Position numbers and translations under genes: made by a program | Shown here: piece after piece, positions 7,374 to 15,958 of the stretch | Layout: every line of letters starts with the position of its first letter | How positions within the stretch are numbered: the first letter of the stretch is position 1 | The notes under the pieces: model-generated | What the model was told of the DNA's origin: nothing | The model's input: the letters and a program-made list of their open reading frames with translations, nothing else | The model's database searches: none | Source: a virus | Strand: one strand, 5' to 3' | Length of the DNA stretch: 44,684 bases | IMG/VR virus record: IMGVR_UViG_3300023179_006577 | Location: 1-44,684 of that record

Positions 7374-8082
7374 AATATTAAGATGTGATAATAAAAAAAT
7401 AATTGCATTATGGTCACCAAAATCTGGCTGCGCAACATTAACACAAATTTTTTTTGAATATATTAACTACGAATATGATAAAGATAGTTTTATTCATGAT
7501 ATAAGAATAAAATATACGGCAGATCATCCTTCATTTTTTCCATTATTTGAAAATGGAAAATTTGTTAATCCTGATTATAAAAATCATATTGTTATACAGC
7601 TTGTTCGAAATCCGTATTCTAGAGTTGTTAGCTCCTATTTAGTTTCTACAACTCGTGATTCTGAATACTATAAAACAATAGATTATCCAAATATTATATC
7701 TGATATTCCAAATAATTTATCTTTTATAGAGTTTTTAGAAACTGTAAAATATCAAATAAATAATAATGCTAATGTTGATATTCACTACGATGTTCAAACA
7801 ATGAATCATTCATATGTTGCAATATTGCAAGATAATATCTTAAAATTAGAAAATTTACAAAAAAATATATTTGATCTTAATAAAAAATATAATATAAATT
7901 TAAATTCTACAATTCATTATGATATACACGCACACAATCACCCACTATCTGCTTATCAGTATTATCATAAAAAACCTCCAGAACCTTATCATATATACTA
8001 TAAAGACAGTTTAGCTAAAAAATTAGTAGAATCAATATACGGTTATGACATTGAACTTTTTAAATACTTTTATCCATATTAA
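7354..8082 (+). CDS. sulfotransferase-like protein
   Basis: Residues 19-30 (LWSPKSGCATLT) match the 5'-phosphosulfate-binding loop, and QLVRNPYSRVVSSYL at ~82-96 matches the 3'-phosphate-binding Arg/Ser motif of PAPS-dependent carbohydrate sulfotransferases. Length (242 aa) suits a minimal single domain with no signal peptide or membrane anchor. It would move sulfate from PAPS to a glycan. Its place between a nucleotidyltransferase and further glycan genes supports sulfation of a phage- or host-made polysaccharide. Confidence 0.65.
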   Translation: MRIIQDKILRCDNKKIIALWSPKSGCATLTQIFFEYINYEYDKDSFIHDIRIKYTADHPSFFPLFENGKFVNPDYKNHIVIQLVRNPYSRVVSSYLVSTTRDSEYYKTIDYPNIISDIPNNLSFIEFLETVKYQINNNANVDIHYDVQTMNHSYVAILQDNILKLENLQKNIFDLNKKYNINLNSTIHYDIHAHNHPLSAYQYYHKKPPEPYHIYYKDSLAKKLVESIYGYDIELFKYFYPY

Positions 8083-8087
8083 TAATT

Positions 8088-8729
8088 ATGAGTTGGACAA
8101 TTATCTACCACTATCATGATAAGCCCATACATTTATCTAGTATAATTAATTCCAATCCTAGCGCACAAGTCATAGCAACAAAACTTGAGCATAATCTTGA
8201 TCCAAAAATAGCATGGAGAAATAGTGATAGAATATTAAGGCAAAATATTAAACAATTTATTAATAATATTATTAATAATAAAGTATTACTTGTGGAGTGG
8301 GATCTTTTGGTTAATAAAAAAATTCCAAATATAGATTTTAATGGATTATTAGCAAAAAATATTTTATTGGATAAAAATAATGGTTGGTGTTGGTGGAAAG
8401 AAATAACTAACTTACCAGATAAATACAAACCCTTCATATCAGGATCTCCATTATGGTCTTTTATTGGTATATCAAAAGATTGTTTAATTAAAATTTTAGA
8501 CCCAGCGTATGACGAGCTATATGAAATGGATATATTTTGCGAAATTAGAACAGCAACTTTAATGAAAAGTCTTGGTTTTAATATGACAAAATTTCCTAAA
8601 GAATTGTGTCAATCTATATTAGATTCCAATCAAGGAAATGAACAGGTAATATACGACGAGATTATAAAAAATAAACAACAAGGAATTTTTCATCCTGTAA
8701 AGCGCACACTTCAAAATCTTTCATCTTGA
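8088..8729 (+). CDS. glycosyltransferase-like protein of unknown specificity
   Basis: This is a 213-aa protein without an exact family match that I recognise. A hydrophobic strand ending VLLVEWDLLVN resembles the acidic metal-binding strand of GT-A transferases. It is followed by NGWCWWKEI, a FISGSPLWSFIGIS segment and RTATLMKSLGFNMTKFP, in the order expected of small GT-A-like enzymes. It starts five bases after the sulfotransferase stop and ends the first glycan cluster; a promoter overlaps its stop codon. The fold is an inference. Confidence 0.45.
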   Translation: MSWTIIYHYHDKPIHLSSIINSNPSAQVIATKLEHNLDPKIAWRNSDRILRQNIKQFINNIINNKVLLVEWDLLVNKKIPNIDFNGLLAKNILLDKNNGWCWWKEITNLPDKYKPFISGSPLWSFIGISKDCLIKILDPAYDELYEMDIFCEIRTATLMKSLGFNMTKFPKELCQSILDSNQGNEQVIYDEIIKNKQQGIFHPVKRTLQNLSS

Positions 8730-8753
8730 CCATTCCCATTGGTGCTGTATAAT
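8726..8753 (+). promoter_or_regulatory. sigma70-like promoter before dCMP deaminase
   Basis: TTGACC (8726-8731) and TATAAT (8748-8753) are separated by 16 bases. The -35 box overlaps the end of the glycan cluster. The expected transcription start is near 8760, the same place as the ATG of the next gene, so the transcript may be leaderless. Confidence 0.6.
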
Positions 8754-8759
8754 GAATCT

Positions 8760-9224
8760 ATGACACGACCTAACTGGACAGATTATTTTCTCGGATTGGC
8801 AAAAGTGGTTTCAAAAAAAAGCCACGATATACATACCCAGCACGGATGTATAATAACTGATCAGAACCATAGAATCCTTGGTTCTGGATATAATGGATTT
8901 CCAAAAGGTCTGGATGATAATAAATTACCAACTAATCGACCAGATAAATATGTTTGGATGATGCATAGTGAGCGAAATGCTTTGGCTAATTGTGTTGTTA
9001 GACCAGATAATGGGATAGCTTATGTTACAGGCCAGTGTTGTAATTCTTGTATAATGGCTCTTTGGCAAGAAGGCGTAAAAACTGTTTATATGATGGATGA
9101 TCATGGTACACATTTATTCGACGAAAAACAAAAAAAAATATTCGATACTTTTGTAGAAATGAGTGGTATCAAAATTTTTTATATTAAACCAAATCTTGAT
9201 TGGCTCAAACAAGCATTGGTGTAA
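8760..9224 (+). CDS. deoxycytidylate (dCMP) deaminase
   Basis: This is a Zn-dependent deaminase of the CDA fold: HTQHGCIIT, GYNGFPKG, HSERNAL (Zn-ligand His and catalytic Glu) and CCNSCIMALWQEGV (Zn-ligand cysteines). It converts dCMP to dUMP, feeding thymidylate synthesis. ATG 8760 is preferred over an upstream GTG at 8739 because the promoter -10 box lies at 8748-8753, and the conserved N-terminus RPNWTDYFLGLA begins right after this ATG. The gene opens the nucleotide-supply module with nrdB and nrdA. Confidence 0.85.
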   Translation: MTRPNWTDYFLGLAKVVSKKSHDIHTQHGCIITDQNHRILGSGYNGFPKGLDDNKLPTNRPDKYVWMMHSERNALANCVVRPDNGIAYVTGQCCNSCIMALWQEGVKTVYMMDDHGTHLFDEKQKKIFDTFVEMSGIKIFYIKPNLDWLKQALV

Positions 9225-9225
9225 T

Positions 9226-9378
9226 ATGACACATATACTTTTTTATATCCTAGCAATTGTATATTTTATTAATTTTTATGTAAGTTCATCACCCAATCCA
9301 ATGAATATGCAATTTGCTTGTCTTGTTATATTGGGTTTGACAACAATTATAAGAAAACTTGACGGAGCCAAATCATGA
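9226..9378 (+). CDS. small membrane protein, 50 aa
   Basis: The ATG at 9226 follows the deaminase stop with one base between. The first ~20 residues (FYILAIVYFINFYV) are a transmembrane helix, a second hydrophobic stretch lies at about 28-40, and the tail is basic. Its stop overlaps the nrdB start by 4 bases, so it is translationally coupled. The function is unknown. Confidence 0.55.
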   Translation: MTHILFYILAIVYFINFYVSSSPNPMNMQFACLVILGLTTIIRKLDGAKS

Positions 9379-10346
9379 TATTTGACGAACAAATTAGTCG
9401 TAAGCCAGACCACTATCCTTGGACTCAAGAATTTATATCTGCTATGCACAGTGGTTTTTGGACTCATAAAGAATTCAACTTTAGTAGCGATGTACAAGAT
9501 TTTAAAGTCAATTTATCAGAACAAGAGCGTCAAATTATTATAAGAGCTTTGTCTACTATAGGTCAATTAGAAATTAGTGTAAAAAAGTTTTGGGCAAAAC
9601 TAGGTGATAATTTGCCTCATCCATCTCTAAATGATCTTGGTTATACAATGGCTCATATCGAAGTTATTCATGGGGATGCCTATGAAAGACTTTTAGAAGT
9701 GCTGGGTATAGATGATAATTTTGAAAAAATTCTAGAATTAGATATCATAAAAGGAAGAGTTAATTATTTACGCAAGCATCTTCATAAATTTCATAGTGAC
9801 AATAAAAAGCAATTTATTTATTCATTAATTTTATTTACTTTATTTGTTGAAAATATAGCTTTATTTTCTCAGTTCTATACTATTAGTTATTTTGGCAGAT
9901 TTTCTAATCTTTTGAAAGATACTAATAAACAAGTAGAATATACTAGTCGTGAAGAAAATTTACACGCTATGATTGGTATTAAAATTATTAATACTATAAA
10001 ACAAGAGTATCCTGAATTATTTGATCAGGAACTAGAAGATAAAATTTTATACGAGTCAAAAGAAGCTGTTAAGTATGAATGCGAAATTATTGATTGGATA
10101 GTTAATGGATATGGTAATGAATATTTAAATTCTAATCTATTAAAAGAATTTATTAAAAATAGACTCAATGACTCATTGCAACAAATAGGCTATAATGAAG
10201 TATTCGAAATTGATCAAAAATTATTGTCAAAAACATCATGGTTTGACGAACAAATACTAGGTAATAACATGACAGATTTTTTTCATTCGCGCCCTGTAGA
10301 ATATTCAAAAAAGGCTCAGTCTTTCGATATAGAAGCCTTGTTTTAA
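9375..10346 (+). CDS. nrdB: class I ribonucleotide reductase small (beta) subunit
   Basis: This ferritin-like radical-generating subunit shows all six metal ligands: E66 (QLEISVKKFW), E96 and H99 (HIEVIHGDAY), E159 (FVENIALFS), E194 and H197 (SREENLHAMI). Y103, seven residues after E96, corresponds to the radical tyrosine of E. coli NrdB (E115/Y122 spacing). The first ligand is Glu where E. coli has Asp. Length (323 aa) is normal. It forms the holoenzyme with NrdA encoded 34 bases downstream, reducing ribonucleotides to deoxyribonucleotides. Confidence 0.9.
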   Translation: MIFDEQISRKPDHYPWTQEFISAMHSGFWTHKEFNFSSDVQDFKVNLSEQERQIIIRALSTIGQLEISVKKFWAKLGDNLPHPSLNDLGYTMAHIEVIHGDAYERLLEVLGIDDNFEKILELDIIKGRVNYLRKHLHKFHSDNKKQFIYSLILFTLFVENIALFSQFYTISYFGRFSNLLKDTNKQVEYTSREENLHAMIGIKIINTIKQEYPELFDQELEDKILYESKEAVKYECEIIDWIVNGYGNEYLNSNLLKEFIKNRLNDSLQQIGYNEVFEIDQKLLSKTSWFDEQILGNNMTDFFHSRPVEYSKKAQSFDIEALF

Positions 10347-10380
10347 TTTTATTAGTCTCTATAGTACTTTAAGGATTTAA

Positions 10381-13161
10381 ATGAATACCCAACCATATTA
10401 TTGGCTTAATTCTCATAGTCGTCTATTTTTAGAAAGAGATTATTTAGAGAAAGATATAAATCCAGAAACTAGAATTAAAAATATAGCTATTAATGCTGAA
10501 CAAATATTAGGTATTCCTGGTTTTGCAGAGAAATTTGAGCATTATATGAGCTTAGGATATTATTCTTTATCCACTCCTGTTTGGACTAATTTTGGTAATT
10601 CGAGGGGGTTGCCAGTTAGCTGTTTTAATAGCCATATTAGTGATCGGATGGATAGTATTTTGTACAAGGTAGCAGAAGTTGGAATGATGAGTAAATTGGG
10701 TGGTGGTACTAGTGGATATTTTGGAGATTTACGCAGTAGGGGAGCCAAAATAAGTGTTGGAGGAGAAAGTAGCGGACCTGTTCATTTTATGGAACTTTTT
10801 GATAAAGTGGCTGATGTTGTTAGCCAAGGTTCTGCTCGTAGAGGTAGTTTTGCCGCCTATTTACCTGTTGAACATTCAGATATAGAAGAATTTTTACAGA
10901 TTAGAAATGAAGGACATCCTATTCAAAATATGAGTATTGGTGTTACTATATCCGATGAATGGATGAATAGTATGATAGAAGGAGATAAAAATAAAAGAAA
11001 AATTTGGGCAAAAATTATACAAAAAAGATTTGAGAGTGGCTATCCATATATTTTCTTTAATGATAGTATAAATAATAACGCTCCTCAAGTATATAAAGAT
11101 AAAAAACTTAAAATTAATTCTTCTAATTTGTGTGTTACAGGGCATCAGCGGGTTGTTTCTAATTTTGGTCTATTAACAGCTAAGGAATTGTATGATATTG
11201 GAGATAAACTAATATTATTTGATAATAATAAACAAGTAAATGCTTCTCCTATGCGGCTAATCGAAAAAAACGCAGATGTTTATCGAATTACTCTTGATAA
11301 TGGTATGAGTCATACTATTACTAAGTATCACAAAGTTTGTGTTTTTGACTACTCATATCAGACTAACTTTACCAATAAATGTAAAGTATTTACAAAAAAT
11401 ATAGAATGTAAAGACCTAAAAATAGGAGATAAGGTAGCCGTACAAACCAACAAAGGTATTTTTGGCTCCAAAAACATGAGCAAAGAAGCTTTTCTATTAG
11501 GTCTGTATCAAGCTGATGGTACGCAAAACAAAGATCAAATTATGATAGATATTTGGGAAAAAGATTTTGATTTACTAACAACGATTCAGTCCAATCATGA
11601 TTATGTATGTAAAAAATATAAAACGCAATATTCTTCTAAAAATAATAGATTATATAATAATGCAAAATTTCATACTTGCGTTGTAAACCAAAGTAAAATT
11701 CAAAAAAAACGATTATGTAGTAAAGCTTTAAAGAAAAGCTTAAATTTTCAAAAGGGTTCTGTTCCAAATTGGATATGGGAATCAAATGAAAAAACACAGT
11801 GGGAATATATTAAAGGACTATATTATGCCGACGGTACAGTTTTTAAAGCTAAGTCTTTAGGCGAACCCATAGCTATATCATTAGCAAATATAAATAAAGG
11901 ATTTTTGCAAGAAGTTCAATTAATATTGGCAAATTTAGGTATGCAGTCTTCTATTCGCATCTTAAGAAAAGCTGGAAAACAATATTTACCTGATGGTAAA
12001 GGCGGCTATAAATTTTATAACACCAAAGATTGTTGGAGATTGATTATTGGCAACAAAACTGACGCGTTAATTTTTAACAAACATACTGGATTTTTAGATA
12101 GGAAGGGTGTTGTTGTAGAGAATAGAGAATACCGTAATAATACTAAAAAATTCTATAAAATAGTAAATATAGAATATATTGGCAAAGAAGATGTCTATTG
12201 CTGTAAGGTAGATAGTCCCGAACATCTATGGGTCTGCAATGGCGTTGTAACACATAACTGTTCAGAAATAACTCTTAGTTCTGATGAAAATAATAGTTTT
12301 GTATGTGTATTAAGTTCACTGAATTTATTACATTGGGATGAAATACAAAAAACAGATGCTATAGAAACTCTTATATATTTCTTAGATAGTGTTAATCAAG
12401 AATTTGTTAATAAAACAGAAAATTTAAGATTTATGAAGAGCGCTCGTAATTTTGCTTTAAATCAAAGAGCCCTGGGTATGGGTGTTTTAGGATGGCATTC
12501 TTATTTACAAAGTAAAATGATAGGATTTGAGAGTATGCAAGCTAAACTATTAAATACTATGGTTTGGCAAACAATTAGAGAAAGATCAGATCAAGCAACA
12601 AAAGATCTAGCAGAAAAATTTGGAGAAGCTCCTATATTGGAAGGATATGGTCGTAGAAATGTTACAACAATAGCCATAGCTCCAACCACTAGTAGTAGTT
12701 TTATCTTAGGTCAAGTTAGTCCTAGTATAGAACCGTTAAATAGTAATTACTTTGTTAAAAATTTAGCTAAGGGCAAATTTACATATAAAAATCCTTATCT
12801 AAAACAAATATTAAAAAAATATGAAAAAAACGATGAAAATACTTGGAAAAGTATCTTAGTCAAAGGAGGGTCTGTACAACATCTTAAATTTTTATCAGAA
12901 GAAGAAAAAGAAGTATTTAAAACTTTTGGTGAAATCAGTCAAAAAGAAATAGTTATCCAAGCTGCCCAAAGACAAAAATATATAGATCAATCTCAGTCTT
13001 TAAATCTTATGATTTCTCCTGATATACCACCAAAACAAGTTAGTGATTTACTAATAGAAGGATGGAGACTAGGAATTAAAACCTTTTATTATCAAAGAAG
13101 TGCTAATCCAGCACAAGAACTAGCTAGAAATATTCTGAGTTGTAGTAGTTGTGAATCTTGA
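10381..13161 (+). CDS. nrdA: ribonucleotide reductase large (alpha) subunit, intein-containing
   Basis: The ATG follows AAGGATTTAA. Extein residues 1-250 and 627-926 form a short NrdA without an ATP-cone. Visible residues are redox Cys81 (PVSCFNSH), the thiyl-radical Cys627 and Glu629 (NLC-S-E, E. coli C439/E441), redox partner Cys642 (VCVLSSLNL), the PTTSSS loop and a C-terminal Cys-x-x-Cys (921/924) that could pass electrons from thioredoxin or glutaredoxin. Residues 251-626 are an intein that must splice out before the active site exists. The spliced enzyme would be 550 aa. It pairs with the NrdB just upstream. Confidence 0.9.
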   Translation: MNTQPYYWLNSHSRLFLERDYLEKDINPETRIKNIAINAEQILGIPGFAEKFEHYMSLGYYSLSTPVWTNFGNSRGLPVSCFNSHISDRMDSILYKVAEVGMMSKLGGGTSGYFGDLRSRGAKISVGGESSGPVHFMELFDKVADVVSQGSARRGSFAAYLPVEHSDIEEFLQIRNEGHPIQNMSIGVTISDEWMNSMIEGDKNKRKIWAKIIQKRFESGYPYIFFNDSINNNAPQVYKDKKLKINSSNLCVTGHQRVVSNFGLLTAKELYDIGDKLILFDNNKQVNASPMRLIEKNADVYRITLDNGMSHTITKYHKVCVFDYSYQTNFTNKCKVFTKNIECKDLKIGDKVAVQTNKGIFGSKNMSKEAFLLGLYQADGTQNKDQIMIDIWEKDFDLLTTIQSNHDYVCKKYKTQYSSKNNRLYNNAKFHTCVVNQSKIQKKRLCSKALKKSLNFQKGSVPNWIWESNEKTQWEYIKGLYYADGTVFKAKSLGEPIAISLANINKGFLQEVQLILANLGMQSSIRILRKAGKQYLPDGKGGYKFYNTKDCWRLIIGNKTDALIFNKHTGFLDRKGVVVENREYRNNTKKFYKIVNIEYIGKEDVYCCKVDSPEHLWVCNGVVTHNCSEITLSSDENNSFVCVLSSLNLLHWDEIQKTDAIETLIYFLDSVNQEFVNKTENLRFMKSARNFALNQRALGMGVLGWHSYLQSKMIGFESMQAKLLNTMVWQTIRERSDQATKDLAEKFGEAPILEGYGRRNVTTIAIAPTTSSSFILGQVSPSIEPLNSNYFVKNLAKGKFTYKNPYLKQILKKYEKNDENTWKSILVKGGSVQHLKFLSEEEKEVFKTFGEISQKEIVIQAAQRQKYIDQSQSLNLMISPDIPPKQVSDLLIEGWRLGIKTFYYQRSANPAQELARNILSCSSCES
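11131..12258 (+). mobile_element. NrdA intein (class 1, LAGLIDADG), 376 aa
   Basis: It starts at Cys251 after SSNL and ends VVTHN626, with Cys627 as the +1 nucleophile. Block B is TITKYHKV, and the C-terminal blocks are CCKVDSPEHLW and VVTHN. Two endonuclease motifs (LLGLYQADG, IKGLYYADG) indicate a LAGLIDADG homing domain. The +1 residue is the catalytic thiyl-radical cysteine of the host enzyme, so the insertion site is one of the most conserved codons in nrdA. Confidence 0.9.
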
Positions 13162-13178
13162 AAATAAAGGATATAATA

Positions 13179-13550
13179 ATGACAAATGTGTTTGAAGATC
13201 AAACAAAATTTATGGTAGCTTGCGATCAAACAGTATGTGAATACAATGAAAATCAATTATCAATGTATCATACTCTAATTAAAGAAGAAACAAAAGAATT
13301 ACAAGAAGCATTTGATCAAAAAGATAAAGTAGAAATTTTGGATGCTCTTATAGATATTATTGTTGTTACAGTTGGAGCTATTAATAGCATGGGGGCCAAT
13401 GGACAAGAAGCATGGAATGAGGTTATGAGAACCAATTTTGCTAAAATAGATTCTCAAACAGGTAAAGTTAGAAAAAGACAAGACGGAAAAGTATTAAAAC
13501 CAGAAGGATGGTTACCTCCAGAACTTTCTCAATTTATAGCTAAAAAATAG
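13179..13550 (+). CDS. MazG-like/all-alpha NTP pyrophosphohydrolase
   Basis: Start ATG 13179 is chosen over TTG 13158 because AAAGGA sits eight bases upstream and homology-like sequence begins after it. The E-E-x-x-E helix (KEETKELQEAF) and a downstream DALIDIIVVTVGAI helix supply the acidic Mg-binding residues of the all-alpha NTP pyrophosphatase superfamily (MazG, PRA-PH). Such phage proteins hydrolyse (d)NTPs and may sanitise the nucleotide pool or influence host signalling. It follows nrdA closely and ends the nucleotide module. Confidence 0.7.
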   Translation: MTNVFEDQTKFMVACDQTVCEYNENQLSMYHTLIKEETKELQEAFDQKDKVEILDALIDIIVVTVGAINSMGANGQEAWNEVMRTNFAKIDSQTGKVRKRQDGKVLKPEGWLPPELSQFIAKK

Positions 13551-13636
13551 TATTTATAGAATAAGAAATATATACTAGTGGTGTATTATAACATATAAAT
13601 TGGTATATATTCATTCCCCATTATAAAGGGTCTCAA

Positions 13637-15391
13637 TTGAGAAAAAGACACAATGCTAAGAAGAAATCAAAAGTTATTGACGCAACAAATGATCTACATA
13701 TACCAGACGTTTATAGGAATAGGTTAAAACCAAGAACAGATAATCAAAAAGAATATATAAGAACTGTAGCAGAAAATACTATTACATTCTGTCAGGGAGC
13801 GGCTGGTAGCGGTAAAGCCCTAACTCTAAATTCTAAACTATATACAAAAAATGGTCCAATCCTAATGAGGGATGTGAAAATAGGAGATGAAATAGCAAAT
13901 CCAGATGGCGGATTTTCTAAAGTATTAAATATATATCCACAAGGAATAAAACAAGTATATAGAGTCTATTTTAGTAATGATACTCATGTAGACTGTTGCG
14001 AAGAACATTTGTGGTCTATTAATCAAGACGGTAAAAAAAATAAAATCATTGTTAATACAAAATATTTAGCTGATAATGCTAGACGTAGCGATGGAAAACG
14101 TATACTTTCTATACCGTGTACTAAGCCAGTTAATTTTGATAGGAAAAACTATACTATAGATCCATATTTACTAGGTATAATTATTTCTGAGAGCAATTGC
14201 ACTAATGGAAATGTTGTTTTTACAACATGTGAATCCGAAATTTTGCAAAAAATTGGAAGCTCATTACATAATGACTATACAATTAAAACAAAACAAAAGA
14301 TTGATCATAGAATAGTAAAAAAATGCAGATCATCAAAAACTAATCTTTATAAAGAAGAATTAAAATTGCTAGATATTTGGGGAAAATATTCTTATGAAAA
14401 ACATATTCCCAAGGAATATAAATATGGTTCTATAGATCAAAGAATAGCCCTACTACAAGGATTAATGGATGGGGATGGAACAGTATCTAAAGAAGGATAT
14501 CCTTCATATTCTACAACTTCTTATAAACTAGCAAATGATATATGCGAGCTTGTATATTCCCTTGGTGGTACTACAAGAATTAAAGAAAAACAAGGATCTA
14601 TAAAAGAAAATGGATCTAGATACAGAACCAGTTACAGAATGTATATATCTTTGCCAAACGATATTAATTTATTTTTCTTAGAAAGAAAAAAAAGAAAAAT
14701 AATACCAAAAACTAAATATTTTCCTAAATTATATGTGGACAGAGTAGAGAAATTGGACTATCAACCAATGCAATGTATATCGGTCGATCATAAAGATAGT
14801 TTATATTTAACTGATAATTATACTCCAACGCATAATACTCATATTGCAATTGGTATAGCTTTAGAATATCTTCTTGAAGATAAAGTAAAAAAAATTATCA
14901 TAACACGACCAGTGGTGGAAAGCGGAGAAAAAATAGGATATCTTCCGGGTTCTGCCGAAGAAAAATTACATCCGTATCTATTACCACTATTAGACGAAAT
15001 TAATCATTTCATACCAGCCGCACAATATATTAGCTTAAAAACAAATAATAAAATAGAAATTGTTCCATTAGGACTAATGAGAGGTAGAAATTTTCATAAA
15101 TCTTTTATAGTAGCAGATGAATGTCAAAATGCTTCTTACGATCAGTTAAAAATGCTATTGACCAGAATTGGAATGGATAGTAAAATGATTCTAACTGGGG
15201 ATGTTAGCCAATCTGATCTTAATAGATATCTACAGGGCGGTTTTGCTAAAATGATGAATTGTTTGGAAGGTATTGAAGGCATAGGAATTAGTAAATTAGA
15301 ATTTTCAGATATAGTAAGAAATCCAATAATATCAAAAATTTTATATAGATTAGACAATTATGAATCAACACAGTTGGAACAAAAAAAGTAA
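13637..15391 (+). CDS. phoH: PhoH-like ATPase, intein-containing
   Basis: The start is TTG with AAAGGG upstream. The exteins (residues 1-60 and 401-584) form a PhoH P-loop ATPase: TFCQGAAGSGK/T Walker A, ITRPVVESGEKIGYLPG, LGLMRGRNF, FIVADECQNAS (Walker B) and LTGDVSQSD. PhoH proteins are widespread in phages; an RNA helicase role has been proposed, with the exact phage function open. Residues 61-400 are an intein that splits the Walker A motif between Lys60 and Thr401. The spliced protein is 244 aa, normal for the family. The end overlaps an HNH endonuclease gene by 32 bases. Confidence 0.88.
   Translation: MRKRHNAKKKSKVIDATNDLHIPDVYRNRLKPRTDNQKEYIRTVAENTITFCQGAAGSGKALTLNSKLYTKNGPILMRDVKIGDEIANPDGGFSKVLNIYPQGIKQVYRVYFSNDTHVDCCEEHLWSINQDGKKNKIIVNTKYLADNARRSDGKRILSIPCTKPVNFDRKNYTIDPYLLGIIISESNCTNGNVVFTTCESEILQKIGSSLHNDYTIKTKQKIDHRIVKKCRSSKTNLYKEELKLLDIWGKYSYEKHIPKEYKYGSIDQRIALLQGLMDGDGTVSKEGYPSYSTTSYKLANDICELVYSLGGTTRIKEKQGSIKENGSRYRTSYRMYISLPNDINLFFLERKKRKIIPKTKYFPKLYVDRVEKLDYQPMQCISVDHKDSLYLTDNYTPTHNTHIAIGIALEYLLEDKVKKIIITRPVVESGEKIGYLPGSAEEKLHPYLLPLLDEINHFIPAAQYISLKTNNKIEIVPLGLMRGRNFHKSFIVADECQNASYDQLKMLLTRIGMDSKMILTGDVSQSDLNRYLQGGFAKMMNCLEGIEGIGISKLEFSDIVRNPIISKILYRLDNYESTQLEQKK
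13817..14836 (+). mobile_element. PhoH intein, class 3 type (WCT), 340 aa
   Basis: It starts with Ala61 instead of a Cys or Ser nucleophile and ends PTHN400 before Thr401. The class 3 triad is visible: Trp126 in EEHLW (block B), Cys380 in QCISVD (block F) and Thr398 in THN (block G). In this class the block F Cys performs the first attack. LLGIIISES and LLQGLMDGDG are the LAGLIDADG motifs; the first is degenerate (Ser-Glu-Ser for the acidic core), so the endonuclease may be weak or dead. Confidence 0.85.
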
Positions 15392-15950
15392 ATGCTTATT
15401 ACTAAACTCAGACTATACACCTCTATCTGTTGTTAATTGGCACAAATCAATAGTTTGGTCTATAAGATATGAATCGGAAATAAATTTTAATATTGAGATA
15501 TTATCTTATTATAATGATCAATACATATTATCTGCTAATGGTACACAGTATAGGATACCATCTATAGCAAGAACTATAAAATATTTTCATGTCTATAATA
15601 GAACAATAAATTTTTCTAGAAAAAATTTATTTATAAGAGATAATTATACATGTCAATATTGTGGTAATATATTTAATATTAATCAATTAACATATGATCA
15701 TGTTATCCCAAAGTCTAGATACAAATCCAACTTTAGAAAATGTACACATTGGAAAAATATAGTCACTTCTTGTATAAAATGTAATACTAAAAAAGCAGAT
15801 AAAACTCCAGAAGAAGCTGGTATGAAATTAATAAATAAGCCTTATGAACCAAAATATTCTGAAAAATACTTGCGCTGGCACCAAGAACTGATTAAGATAT
15901 ATAATAATGACTCGTTCGAGGAATGGGATAAATATCTACAAATTAAATAA
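15360..15950 (+). CDS. HNH endonuclease
   Basis: The N-terminal LLNSDYTPLSVVNW segment is typical of a subfamily of HNH nucleases seen in phages and cyanobacteria. The HNH core is RDNYTCQYCGN, TYDHVIPKSR and NIVTSCIKCNTKKADKTP, with two Cys-x-x-Cys pairs for structural zinc and the Asp-His catalytic centre. It starts inside the end of phoH. It may be a free-standing homing endonuclease or a nuclease used in phage DNA metabolism; its place next to an intein-bearing gene suits the former. Confidence 0.8.
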   Translation: MNQHSWNKKSKCLLLNSDYTPLSVVNWHKSIVWSIRYESEINFNIEILSYYNDQYILSANGTQYRIPSIARTIKYFHVYNRTINFSRKNLFIRDNYTCQYCGNIFNINQLTYDHVIPKSRYKSNFRKCTHWKNIVTSCIKCNTKKADKTPEEAGMKLINKPYEPKYSEKYLRWHQELIKIYNNDSFEEWDKYLQIK

Positions 15951-15958
15951 TATATACT

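Noticed and set aside
13551-13636. Promoter upstream of phoH
   Set aside because: Several TATA-like stretches occur in this AT-rich 86-bp spacer, but no -35 box of suitable quality and spacing stood out.
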